A stretch of DNA of 52,951 nucleotides, taken from positions 1 to 52,951 of the forward strand of contig NZ_BDBL01000051.1 in the NCBI RefSeq assembly GCF_001612965.1, read 5' to 3'. The notes below the pieces were generated by a model. It worked only from the letters and a program-made list of their open reading frames with translations. It did no database searches and was not told the origin of the DNA. The translations under genes and the position numbers were made by a program. Below are positions 1 through 8,177 of this stretch, piece after piece. This DNA comes from Nocardia kruczakiae NBRC 101016 (GTDB lineage: Bacteria > Actinomycetota > Actinomycetes > Mycobacteriales > Mycobacteriaceae). Each line of letters opens with the position of its first letter. Position 1 is the stretch's first letter.

Positions 1-111
1 CCGGCGGTATTCGGGCGACACGGGCGCACCCGCCCCGCCGATTCCGGTACGCCCGGGCGTGGCGGGTAGCGTGAGCGGCGACGGTGGATCGCGACGTCGA
101 AAGGGACGCGA

Positions 112-654
112 ATGAGGTCGCGGGCGCGACGAGCACCCGGTCGCGGGTCGCGGTGGGCCACGGCGGCCGCGGTGGTCTCGGCCGTGCTCGCGGTGGCCGG
201 ATGCGGCAGCGACGACTCCGCGAGCACCGAATCCGCCGCGCCCGCAACCACCACGGCCGCCACGCTCACCTCCGAGGCGCCGACCGGCCCGACCGGCGTC
301 GCGCCGACCACCGAACCCACCACCGATCCCTTCGCCGGCAGCCCGCTGATCGATCACACCGAATGGACCGACGATTCCGACGGCCGCCGCCTGCACGTCT
401 ACCCGACCGCCGCCGGCCGCGCCGACCAGTTCCCCGCCGCCCTGGACCGCGCCTGGTCGGAGGTGCTCGCCGACTCCTCCGACGCCGATTCGCCGGGTAT
501 GTACGACCAATTCGAATGTCATTGGGTGTGGGCGCGAATGGTCGCACCGAACAAGCCGAGCTGGAATCTGGAACCGTGGCGCCCGGCCGTCGGCTACCAG
601 GCCACCGTCCAGGCGATGTGCAATCCCGGCGGCCCCGATCCGGCCGGTAACTGA
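112..654 (+). CDS. DUF2599-type secreted lipoprotein
   Basis: The 180-residue product begins with an Arg-rich n-region, a hydrophobic stretch (about residues 17-30) and a lipobox VLAVAGC that makes Cys31 the likely lipidated residue. A Ser/Thr/Pro-rich linker follows (about 32-75). The C-terminal half holds the compact block FECHWVWARMVAPNK, which I recognise from DUF2599 proteins of mycobacteria and nocardiae; Cys136 and Cys170 could form a disulfide outside the membrane. The ATG at 112 is preceded by AAGGGA at a suitable distance. Function is unknown. It is separated by about 150 bp from the next gene and looks monocistronic. Bases 1-111 hold no gene that I can support. Confidence 0.85.
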   Translation: MRSRARRAPGRGSRWATAAAVVSAVLAVAGCGSDDSASTESAAPATTTAATLTSEAPTGPTGVAPTTEPTTDPFAGSPLIDHTEWTDDSDGRRLHVYPTAAGRADQFPAALDRAWSEVLADSSDADSPGMYDQFECHWVWARMVAPNKPSWNLEPWRPAVGYQATVQAMCNPGGPDPAGN

Positions 655-801
655 CCGCGAAACGCGTCCGCTCCGATCACCTTCCACGCTCCTGGACGAT
701 CGACCGGTGAAATGCGTTGTCCGCGATCGGGTTCGAAGGCCGGCGTGGCGATAGGTATCGTGGATATGGTCGCCAGCGTACGAGCCGAAGGGAGCGTCAC
801 G

Positions 802-2193
802 TTGCGGTCGCCGACCCCTCGGCCCGCGCACGCCCACCCGGCGAGCGCCCCGGCCTCCGCGCACACTCCCACGCACACCAGCGCCCGGATCCCTTCGCCC
901 CCTGTGTGCGAGCGTTGCGGCCCGGCGCATGCCCATATCGCCGCGGCGCGCGACCCGGGAGCCGTTCGCGACCTCTTCCCCGCGCTCACCGACGACGGCC
1001 CCGTCTATCTGGACAGCGCCGCAACCACGCAGAAACCGCTGCCGGTGATCGAGGCGATCGAGGGCTATCACCGCCGCCACACCGCCAATTCCGGACGCGG
1101 CACCTATCCGTGGGCGACGACACTGACCCGCGCGATCGAACAGGTCCGCGCCGATACCGCCCGATTCCTGCACGCCGAACCCGACGAGGTGGTGTTCACC
1201 GCGGGCGCGACGGCCGGCCTCAACGCGGTCGCGCTCGCCTGGGGGTTGACCACCCTCACCGACGGCGACGAAATCCTCTACAGCCCAAGCGATCACGCAT
1301 CCAACGTGTATCCGTGGCTGCAGTTGCGAGCGACCCTGGCCCATTTCGGCCGCCGGGTGCGGCTGGTCCCCTACCGGACCACCGCGCTGGGCGAGGCCGA
1401 TATCGACGACATCGCCGCCAAACTCGGGCCGCGCACCCGGCTGCTGACCGTCAGCCACCTCCACCACGTCTACGGTGCCCGCAACACCCTCGAGGAGTTG
1501 CGCGGCCGCCTCGACCCACGGGTGGCGGTGTGTTTCGACTGCAGCCAGAGCGGCGGGCACATCCCGGTCGACGTGCGTGAGCTGGGCGCGGATTTCGCGG
1601 TGCTGTCGGCGCACAAGATGTTCGCCGCGCCCGGGACGGGGGTGCTGTTCTGCCACCGCCGCGTCCACGACCAGCTGGGCCCGTTCCTGCCGGGCGGCAA
1701 CTCCGGTGTGAGCGTGCGGGATTCGGCGCTGCTGCCGACGCGGATGCCGCATCGCCTGGAGGGCGGAACCCACAACATCCCCGGCATCCTGGCCCTGGGC
1801 GCCGCCCTGCGGGTACTCGACGCGATCGGTATCGACACCGTCGAACAGCACAACCGGATGCTGACCCGCCGCCTGGTCGACGGCATGCGCGCACTGCCCG
1901 GTCTGCGCCTGCTGCCCGGCCCCGCACACGCCCCGTGCGACACCGGATACGGCATCGTGTCGTTCACCCTCGACGGCATCACCGCCACCGACCTCGGCTT
2001 CGTGCTCTCGGAACTGGGATTCCTCGTGCGCACCGGCGCACACTGCGTCCCCTCCGGCGCGGCCGATGGGGACGCCGAAGTGGTTGCGGCAGAAGCGGAT
2101 TCGGTGCGCGTGAGTACCCATGTCTACACCACGGCCGAGGAGATCGACCGGTTCCTCGGTTGCCTCACCACCATCGCCACGGAGGTCCGATGA
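802..2193 (+). CDS. SufS-like class V aminotransferase (cysteine desulfurase family)
   Basis: This is a fold-type I PLP enzyme of the class V aminotransferase/cysteine desulfurase family. The PLP lysine lies in LSAHKMFA (Lys272 from the TTG start) and a Cys sits in RTGAHCVP (Cys415), where SufS/CsdA enzymes carry the persulfide cysteine in RTGxHC, so sulfur transfer is plausible. The N-terminus has an unusual extension rich in His (10, 12, 21, 25) and containing CERCGPAHAH (Cys36, Cys39, His43, His45), which looks metal-binding. The start is uncertain: the TTG at 802 has AAGGGAG 7 nt upstream, while in-frame ATGs at 712 and 766 have weaker ribosome sites. Its stop overlaps the next start (ATGA), so the four genes from here to 6279 form one operon. 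The alternative is an aminotransferase-like lyase acting on a product of the same pathway. Confidence 0.85.
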   Translation: MRSPTPRPAHAHPASAPASAHTPTHTSARIPSPPVCERCGPAHAHIAAARDPGAVRDLFPALTDDGPVYLDSAATTQKPLPVIEAIEGYHRRHTANSGRGTYPWATTLTRAIEQVRADTARFLHAEPDEVVFTAGATAGLNAVALAWGLTTLTDGDEILYSPSDHASNVYPWLQLRATLAHFGRRVRLVPYRTTALGEADIDDIAAKLGPRTRLLTVSHLHHVYGARNTLEELRGRLDPRVAVCFDCSQSGGHIPVDVRELGADFAVLSAHKMFAAPGTGVLFCHRRVHDQLGPFLPGGNSGVSVRDSALLPTRMPHRLEGGTHNIPGILALGAALRVLDAIGIDTVEQHNRMLTRRLVDGMRALPGLRLLPGPAHAPCDTGYGIVSFTLDGITATDLGFVLSELGFLVRTGAHCVPSGAADGDAEVVAAEADSVRVSTHVYTTAEEIDRFLGCLTTIATEVR

Positions 2194-3506
2194 CCACACG
2201 CCGCGAACCCGCCGCAGCCACCGTCTCCACCGCCGATCCCGGCCCGGACTCCGGGGCCACTGTGGACACGGCACCGGAGGGCAGCGCATCGGATTACGAT
2301 CGCCGCACCGCGTCCCGGATCATCGCCGAACTGGCCCGTCCCGGCCTGTTCACCGCCGCCACACCCACCGCGGCGCGCACCGTAGCGGTCACCCGCACAC
2401 CGTTGCGGCCCGAACCGGGAAGCCATCTGACGCTGTCGCAGCGGCTGTATCTGGAGTCGTTCATGCGTCCGTGCCGCGCCGATCAGGTCACCAGCGCCAC
2501 CCATCGGGTGGTGTGGACCGACAGCGACGGCATCCCCAACACCGGCCACGTCCGTACCGGCGGTCTCGGGCCGATCGTGCCGGTCGCGGTCCGCGAAACC
2601 GTGCTCGCCCTGTGGCAGAGCCTCGAGGCGGATACCGCGCTGGCCGAACGGATCGCGGCGCTCACCCCGCACGACCGCGCGGTTCTGGGCGCGACGACGA
2701 CCGATCAGGATCCGATCGACATTCTGCGTGTGGGCATCGAAGCGACCGGCCGGGCATTGGCGCAGCACGCACTGCTGGCCGAGTCCACACCGTATCGGAC
2801 CGCCGCCGAATTCGCTTGTGGGCTGCGCGATTCCGGCATCTTCGCCGCGGTCGCGACCCGCTGGTACTGGGAGCAGCAGGCCTCCACCTATCGGCGCGGC
2901 ATGATCGCGGCCGCCTTCGACACCCAGCGCGACGGCACCGTCCGCTACACCGCCGACACGATCGCCACCCTGCGCGCGATGAAGGACGCCACCATCCACG
3001 ACGCTCACACCGTGATGCGGCGCGCCACGACCGAGGAGGGCCTGTCGGTGGAGGCGGCGATCGGCAAATATCACGACGAACTCGACCTGATCTCACGCCA
3101 ATACGCGCTGCTGCCGCCGGGGGCGCGCCCGTCGTGCCTGGCGGCGATGCCGCATCGCATCGACGGCGAACACTACAGTCTGCTGCCCGAGGTGGTCGAT
3201 CGGTTCGTCGACCTGTTCACCCGGACTGTGTCCGGGCTCGACATCATCGACACACCGGATGCCACCGGCGATCTCGCGGGCACGGCCGGCCACCTGTTCT
3301 ATGTGCCGGATATGAACTGCAAACATTGTGTGCGCACCATCGGCGGCGTGCTGGAATCGATGCAGATCGCGGTGCACGAGATCGATCTGATCAGCAAGAT
3401 GGTGCGTGCCGAATTCCGCAGCGCCCGCAACCGGCACCGGGCCTTCGAAGCGCTGCGCGACAGCGGTTACAACCCGACCCTCGCGGCCCCGGGCCCGGCC
3501 GAATGA
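2190..3506 (+). CDS. Unknown protein with C-terminal heavy-metal-associated (HMA) domain
   Basis: This gene encodes 438 residues. The last 70 or so (from about 368) read as an HMA/copper-chaperone-like domain, with the metal site MNCKHC (Cys377, Cys380) followed by a helix and a strand typical of the fold. The first 360 residues, mainly helical, match no family I recognise; they include a Trp/Tyr-rich segment (TRWYWEQQ) and several His residues. No signal peptide or membrane segment is visible, so the protein is probably cytosolic. The ATG at 2190 overlaps the upstream stop, and the gene overlaps the decarboxylase downstream by four bases. An HMA domain inside a PLP-enzyme operon suggests that a metal ion or thiol/persulfide is handled by the CxxC site, but that is inference. 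Confidence 0.75.
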   Translation: MTTRREPAAATVSTADPGPDSGATVDTAPEGSASDYDRRTASRIIAELARPGLFTAATPTAARTVAVTRTPLRPEPGSHLTLSQRLYLESFMRPCRADQVTSATHRVVWTDSDGIPNTGHVRTGGLGPIVPVAVRETVLALWQSLEADTALAERIAALTPHDRAVLGATTTDQDPIDILRVGIEATGRALAQHALLAESTPYRTAAEFACGLRDSGIFAAVATRWYWEQQASTYRRGMIAAAFDTQRDGTVRYTADTIATLRAMKDATIHDAHTVMRRATTEEGLSVEAAIGKYHDELDLISRQYALLPPGARPSCLAAMPHRIDGEHYSLLPEVVDRFVDLFTRTVSGLDIIDTPDATGDLAGTAGHLFYVPDMNCKHCVRTIGGVLESMQIAVHEIDLISKMVRAEFRSARNRHRAFEALRDSGYNPTLAAPGPAE

Positions 3507-4951
3507 GCGCACCGCCCGGGTTACCGGCGCTGCTGCATCCCCTGGTCCGCGCCTATCTCGACTGCCCGCACGCGCTCACCGCGGCCGTCGCCCGCTTCGG
3601 CACGCCGGCGCATCTGCTGTTTCCGCAGGTCTACCTCGACAATCTGCGACAGCTCCGAGCCGTCGCGGTGCGGCATGGGCTGCGCCATCGAATCTGCTAC
3701 GCGCACAAGGTGAACCATTCCCGAGCGCTGCTGGCGACCGCGCTCCGCGCCGGAATCGGTGTCGATGTGGCCTCCGCCCAAGAGCTCACCGCGGCCCGCG
3801 ACGTGGGATTCGAACCCGCCGACATCGAGGTGACCGGGCCGAAGGGCAGGCGGCTGCTGAACGCACTCGCCGGATCCGGTGTGACGGTGAACGTGGACAA
3901 TCCGTGGGAGCTGCGCGAGCTGACGGCTCTGGCCGACCCGTCGGCGCCGATCCCGGTGCTGTTGCGGCTGAGCGGATTCCCCGGCCCCGGCGGACAGGTG
4001 CCGGTGAGCAGGTTCGGCAGCGGCCCCGGTGAGGTAGCCGAACAACTGACGCTGCTGACCCAGTGCCGGGATCGAATCCTCCTGCGCGGTTTCGCTTTTC
4101 ATCTCGATTCCGGCGATATCGGTGAACGGGTGCGCGCGGTGGAGGCGTGCCTGGGCTGGATCGAACGCGCCTACGCCCACGGCCTCGCCCCCACGGTGCT
4201 CGACATCGGCGGCGGGTTCCGCCAAGTGTTCACCGCCGACGCCGATCGCTTCGACCAGTACACGCTGGCTCTGCGGGAATCGCTGGTCGGGCGGGGCGAG
4301 CCGATGAGCTGGGCGGGCAATACCTTCGGCTACACCGTCGACGACACCGGCGCCCACGGCATCCCGATCTTCCACAAATACGCCAACACGATGTCCGGCC
4401 CGCGGATGCTCGACGACCTGCTCGCCGCACCCCTGCCCGCGCACGGCGGGCAACCGCTGGCGCGGGTACTCGCCGACAACCTGCTGGAACTGTGGTGCGA
4501 ACCGGGTAAGGCGCTGGCCGATCATGCCGGAATCACGGTGGCGGGCGTGGAATTCGTCAAGCGCACAGTCGACGGCAGCATCGTGGTGACCGTCGACATC
4601 GGGCGTGACACGATCACGCCCGCCGATCAGGAGGTGATGGTGGATCCGCTGCTGCTGCCCGGACCCGAATCCGCGGACCGCGCCGCCGACGATCCCGGTG
4701 GTCCGGTCGGGGTGTACATCGGCGGGCATCTGTGTCTGGAACGCGATCTGATCAGCAATCACAAGGTGTGGTTGCCGCGCCTGCCGCAGCCCGGTGATCT
4801 GCTGGTCTTCCCGAATACCGGCGCCTATCACATGGATCTGTCGGCAGCGCGCGCATCGATGCATCCACTGCCACCGAAACTGGCCGTCGCCTACCACGAC
4901 AACGACTTCGACGTGGTGCCCGACGCCGACTACCGCCCCGGGAGGTCGTGA
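3503..4951 (+). CDS. Y4yA/DapDC-like PLP-dependent decarboxylase
   Basis: This is a 482-residue fold-type III PLP enzyme of the Orn/DAP/Arg decarboxylase group. The PLP lysine is in YAHKVNHS (Lys69), the phosphate-binding glycine loop is DIGGGF (about residue 235), and CEPGKAL (about 331-337) corresponds to the EPGR segment of the family. The C-terminal GGHLCLERD and NTGAYHMDLS correspond to the Cys-Glu-Asp and Gly-Ala-Tyr substrate-side motifs. It resembles the Y4yA class better than LysA or SpeA. ATGA overlap with the upstream stop fixes the start at 3503; a longer open frame upstream is only the shadow of the preceding genes. Expected activity is decarboxylation of an amino-acid-like substrate made in the same operon; the substrate is unknown. 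Confidence 0.85.
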   Translation: MSAPPGLPALLHPLVRAYLDCPHALTAAVARFGTPAHLLFPQVYLDNLRQLRAVAVRHGLRHRICYAHKVNHSRALLATALRAGIGVDVASAQELTAARDVGFEPADIEVTGPKGRRLLNALAGSGVTVNVDNPWELRELTALADPSAPIPVLLRLSGFPGPGGQVPVSRFGSGPGEVAEQLTLLTQCRDRILLRGFAFHLDSGDIGERVRAVEACLGWIERAYAHGLAPTVLDIGGGFRQVFTADADRFDQYTLALRESLVGRGEPMSWAGNTFGYTVDDTGAHGIPIFHKYANTMSGPRMLDDLLAAPLPAHGGQPLARVLADNLLELWCEPGKALADHAGITVAGVEFVKRTVDGSIVVTVDIGRDTITPADQEVMVDPLLLPGPESADRAADDPGGPVGVYIGGHLCLERDLISNHKVWLPRLPQPGDLLVFPNTGAYHMDLSAARASMHPLPPKLAVAYHDNDFDVVPDADYRPGRS

Positions 4952-6279
4952 TGCGCTACGACGACATCACCGACCTGATCGGCGATACGCCGCTGCTGCG
5001 GCTGGATCCGGCCGTGCACCGGCTGCCCGGGGTGGAACTGTATGCCAAGCTCGAGTTCTACAACCCGTTCGGTTCGGTGAAGGACCGCGTCGCCTGGGGC
5101 ATGATCCGCGACGAACTCGACGAGATCACCGCCCGCGGGCAGACACTCATCGAGGCCTCCAGCGGCAACACCGCCAAGGCACTGCGGCTGCTGGGCGCCC
5201 GCCACGGTGTGGGCCTGCACGCGGTGACCAACCGGATCAAGGTCGACGAGGTGCGTGATCTGCTGCACCTGTTCGGCACGCGGATCGAGGAGCTGCCGGG
5301 GCTGTCGGAATGCCCGGATCCGACCACCCCCAACGACGTGTACTCGGTGATCGAGACGACGATGGCGAAAAACCCCGGCGCCTACCATCATCCGTCGCAG
5401 TACACCAACGAGAAGAACGTCGACGCCCACTACCACGGCACCGGACGCGAGATCCACGAGGACCTTGCCGCCGCCGGCGTGGGCGCCGACTACCTCATCG
5501 GCGGACTCGGCACCACCGGATCCACCCGCGGCACCGCCACCTATCTGCGCAAACATCATCCCGAGCTGCGCACGATCGCGGTGGTGTCGCAACGCGGCGA
5601 CTTCATTCCCGGTATCCGGTCGGAGACCGAGATGTGGGATGTGGGGTTGTTCCAGCCGGAGTTCTACGACCGGATCGTGACGATCGACGCGGCCCGGGCG
5701 ATCGAGGCCACCCTCGAATTGGCCACCGGTTACGGCATTCTCGCCGGCCCCACCAGCGGCGCCGGATACGCCGCCGCGCTGGACGTGTTGCGCGACCTGC
5801 CGCCGCGTCCGACTCCGGTCGTGGCGGTGCTGATCGTGTGCGACCGCATCGAACCGTATCTGTCCTACATCAAGAAGCGGCGCCCGGACCTGTTCGGCCG
5901 CACGGGTTCCGTCGTGCCCGCACCCACCGACACGGAACTCGGTGCCGTCCGCGAACTGTCGCCGCACGAGTTGCGCGACCTCGACGCCACCGCCCGCCCG
6001 ACGATCGTCGACACCCGCGGTGCGATGGCTTATCGGATCGGGCACATCCCGGGCGCGATCAACATTCGCGACGACCAACTCGACGACATGTTCGCCCACG
6101 GCGTGCCGTTCTCCCGCTCGCGCCCACTGGTTTTCGTCTGCCCCGTGGGTGATCTGTCGCGCCGCTTCGCCGCCGCGGCCGCCCGCGCGGGCTACGATGC
6201 GGCAAGTCTGGCGGGCGGCATCGTCGCCTGGCGCGACGCCGGGTTCGGCCTGGAAAACGCGGCGCCGCCGGCGATCTGA
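4951..6279 (+). CDS. Cysteine synthase-like PLP enzyme fused to a rhodanese domain
   Basis: Residues 1 to about 320 are a fold-type II beta-replacement enzyme (cysteine synthase/CBS family). The PLP lysine is in FGSVKDR (Lys44), the substrate loop is SSGNTAK, and the phosphate-binding region is GGLGTTGSTRG. Residues about 332-435 form a rhodanese domain, with DTRG, GHIPGAI and a loop beginning with the candidate persulfide Cys397 in VCPVGDLSRR. GGAGG lies 5 nt before the ATG at 4951; a GTG at 4948 is the alternative. The gene closes the four-gene operon. The fusion suggests that sulfur is passed from a persulfide to a dehydroalanine-type intermediate, or that the enzyme makes a cysteine or diaminopropionate analogue as SbnA-type enzymes do. 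The product is not known. Confidence 0.85.
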   Translation: MRYDDITDLIGDTPLLRLDPAVHRLPGVELYAKLEFYNPFGSVKDRVAWGMIRDELDEITARGQTLIEASSGNTAKALRLLGARHGVGLHAVTNRIKVDEVRDLLHLFGTRIEELPGLSECPDPTTPNDVYSVIETTMAKNPGAYHHPSQYTNEKNVDAHYHGTGREIHEDLAAAGVGADYLIGGLGTTGSTRGTATYLRKHHPELRTIAVVSQRGDFIPGIRSETEMWDVGLFQPEFYDRIVTIDAARAIEATLELATGYGILAGPTSGAGYAAALDVLRDLPPRPTPVVAVLIVCDRIEPYLSYIKKRRPDLFGRTGSVVPAPTDTELGAVRELSPHELRDLDATARPTIVDTRGAMAYRIGHIPGAINIRDDQLDDMFAHGVPFSRSRPLVFVCPVGDLSRRFAAAAARAGYDAASLAGGIVAWRDAGFGLENAAPPAI

Positions 6280-6377
6280 GCTTCGGCGTCCGGACACTGC
6301 CGACACACCGCCTTCACACCGCCATCGCCCGTGCACGCGCGCGACCAGGGCGGTGTGCACGGCTACCGTGGTTCGGT

Positions 6378-6631
6378 ATGGCGGTGACGGTGCTGGTACC
6401 ACACGAGATCGGGGTGTCGGCCCTGGCGCATCTCGACGGTGTGACCGCCTTGCACTATCGCCACGGTGTGCTGCCGCCCGGCGCCGAGACGGCGCGGGTA
6501 GCTGATTCCCGATTTCCCGGCCCGCGCCGACACGGTCGCGCTCGCCCACCGGCTTCCGGAATCGGGTCTGGTGCAACTGCTCACCTCGAGCGCCGACGGC
6601 TGGGTGGGCGCACGTTGCCGCGCAACGGCTT
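6378..6631 (+). pseudogene. Remnant of a D-2-hydroxyacid dehydrogenase N-terminus
   Basis: The frame opened by the ATG at 6378 reads MAVTVLVPHEIGVSAL, like the start of D-isomer-specific 2-hydroxyacid dehydrogenases. Near 6500 homology jumps by one base into the frame that reads DFPARADTVALAHRLP (from 6511) and then LVQLLTSSADGWVG; that second frame has a TAG just upstream of the junction. The reading decays after about 6605 and stops where the convergent SEDS gene ends. The catalytic and NAD-binding domains are absent, so this is a frameshifted 5' fragment of a gene of about 300 codons. The rest of the 6280-6377 gap contains nothing that I recognise. Confidence 0.6.
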
Positions 6632-8065
6632 TCATCGCGGGCGCGGCCGGCGGATGTGTTCGGTCATGGCCTCGGCGATCGGCGCCGGTGGGGGCGAGGC
6701 CGGCGCGGCCTGGGTGCGGGCGTCGTGGGAGATGCGGATCAGCAGTGCCACGATCACATAGTTGGCCAGCAGCGACGATCCGCCGTAGGACATGAACGGC
6801 GTGGTGAGGCCGGTCAGCGGAATCAGCTTGGTCACCCCGCCGATCACCACGAACAGCTGCCAGCCCACCGAGAAGGCGAGCCCGCCGCCGAGCAGTTTCC
6901 CGAACGCGTCACGCGTGGCCAGGGCCGCGGCGAAACCGCGCACGGTGATCACCCCGAACAGCAGGATCACCGCCGTCAGCCCGAACAACCCCAATTCCTC
7001 GCCGATGGTGGAGATGATGAAGTCGGTTTTGGCGAACGGCACCTCCTGCGGCCGGCCCGCCCCGAGCCCTGTCCCCCACAGCCCGCCGGTTCCCAGCCCG
7101 AACAATCCCTGCGCGATCTGATAGCCGTTGGTGTAGTAGGTGGCCATCGGATCCTCCCAGACCCGCACCCGCACCCGCACGTGCGCGAACAGGTGATAGG
7201 CGACCACTGCGCCGACCGCGAACATCGCCACCCCGATCAGCAGCCACGACGCCCGCCCGGTCGCGATGTACACCATCGCCAGCACCGTGCCGAACACCAG
7301 CAGCGAGAAACCCAGATTCTTTTCGTACACCAGCACCAGCACCGACACGAACGTCACCACCAGCAGCGGCCCCAGATCGCGCAGCCGCGGCGCCGTGAAA
7401 CCCAGCACCCGCCGCCCGGCCGCGCCGAACAGGTCCCGGTTGGCGACCAGGAACGCCGCCACGAAGATCAGCAGCAGCACCTTGGCGAATTCACCGGGCT
7501 GAATCGAGAACCCGGAGAACAGGATCCAGCTCTTGCCGCCGTTGACCTCGCTGAAGCGCGCGGGCAGCACCGCCGGGATCAGCAACGCCACCACACCGGC
7601 CAGCCCGCACGTGTAGGCGTAGCGGGCCGGCTGCGTATGGTTGCGCACCACCACCAGCACCAGCGCGAACAACGCGATACCCGCTGCGGTCCAGATCAAT
7701 TGGTGCGCGGCATCCGACGACGGCGCGGCCACCCCCTCGGCGGCGGCGCTCGCGGCCTCGGCCCGGTCGAGCCGGTCGATCAGAACCAGCCCGAGCCCGT
7801 TGAGCAACACCACGCACGGCAGGATCACCGGATCGGCGTGCGCGGCGAACTGCCGCACCGCCAGGTGCGCCAGCAGCGTCAGCGCCGCGAACACCAGCAA
7901 CGACCACTGCAGTGATCGGCCGTCGTCACCACCGGCGGCCGCGGACATGATCCACGCCGCGATACCCACCACGACCACCGCCGCGGTACACAACATCAAT
8001 TCCGTACGCCGCGGCCGGCCGCGCACGATCGGTCCCGACGACATCCCGGTCCGCAGCGCATTCAT
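6632..8065 (-). CDS. rodA: RodA/FtsW-family SEDS peptidoglycan glycosyltransferase
   Basis: This is a polytopic membrane protein of about 477 residues with the SEDS hallmarks: NGGKSWI followed by FSIQPGEFAK, the central Glu/Lys-bearing YEKNLGFSLL, the DFIISTIGEELG loop, and the C-terminal GLTTPFMSYGGSSL. It resembles mycobacterial RodA (Rv0017c type) in length and order. SEDS proteins polymerise lipid II with a class B PBP. I chose the ATG at 8065 (MNALRTG); the open frame runs upstream to 8275, but that stretch overlaps the divergent antiporter start and has no transmembrane character. The C-terminus is a short cytoplasmic Pro/Ala tail. There is no PBP partner next to it, unlike the usual rodA-pbpA cluster. 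Confidence 0.9.
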   Translation of the reverse strand: MNALRTGMSSGPIVRGRPRRTELMLCTAAVVVVGIAAWIMSAAAGGDDGRSLQWSLLVFAALTLLAHLAVRQFAAHADPVILPCVVLLNGLGLVLIDRLDRAEAASAAAEGVAAPSSDAAHQLIWTAAGIALFALVLVVVRNHTQPARYAYTCGLAGVVALLIPAVLPARFSEVNGGKSWILFSGFSIQPGEFAKVLLLIFVAAFLVANRDLFGAAGRRVLGFTAPRLRDLGPLLVVTFVSVLVLVYEKNLGFSLLVFGTVLAMVYIATGRASWLLIGVAMFAVGAVVAYHLFAHVRVRVRVWEDPMATYYTNGYQIAQGLFGLGTGGLWGTGLGAGRPQEVPFAKTDFIISTIGEELGLFGLTAVILLFGVITVRGFAAALATRDAFGKLLGGGLAFSVGWQLFVVIGGVTKLIPLTGLTTPFMSYGGSSLLANYVIVALLIRISHDARTQAAPASPPPAPIAEAMTEHIRRPRPR

Positions 8066-8177
8066 CGTGTCCAGTATGCGGATCGTCGCCTCCGCGCGCC
8101 GCCCGGCCGTGCCGCGCCCGGTCCGGCCGCGGTGCCCGGTTGCGCGAGCTACCAGCATCGACTGGCACGATGAGCGG

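Noticed and set aside
2120..3502. Long open frame extending the decarboxylase upstream to 943 codons
   Set aside because: The upstream part is low-complexity Arg/His/Gly translation inside the HMA-protein gene; ATGA overlap at 3503 marks the real start.
4930..6576. 548-codon minus-strand frame opposite the cysteine synthase-rhodanese gene
   Set aside because: Arg/Gly/Val/Asp-rich shadow with no domain, caused by high GC at third positions.
6378..6761. Intact 127-residue protein starting MAVTVLVPHEIG
   Set aside because: Only the first 40 residues look like a protein; after about 6500 homology moves to another frame and the end overlaps the SEDS gene.
7146..7198. Repetitive Arg/Val codons in the SEDS gene (HVRVRVRV) as a tandem repeat
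   Set aside because: It is a short coding stretch in a normal loop of the SEDS protein, not a repeat array.
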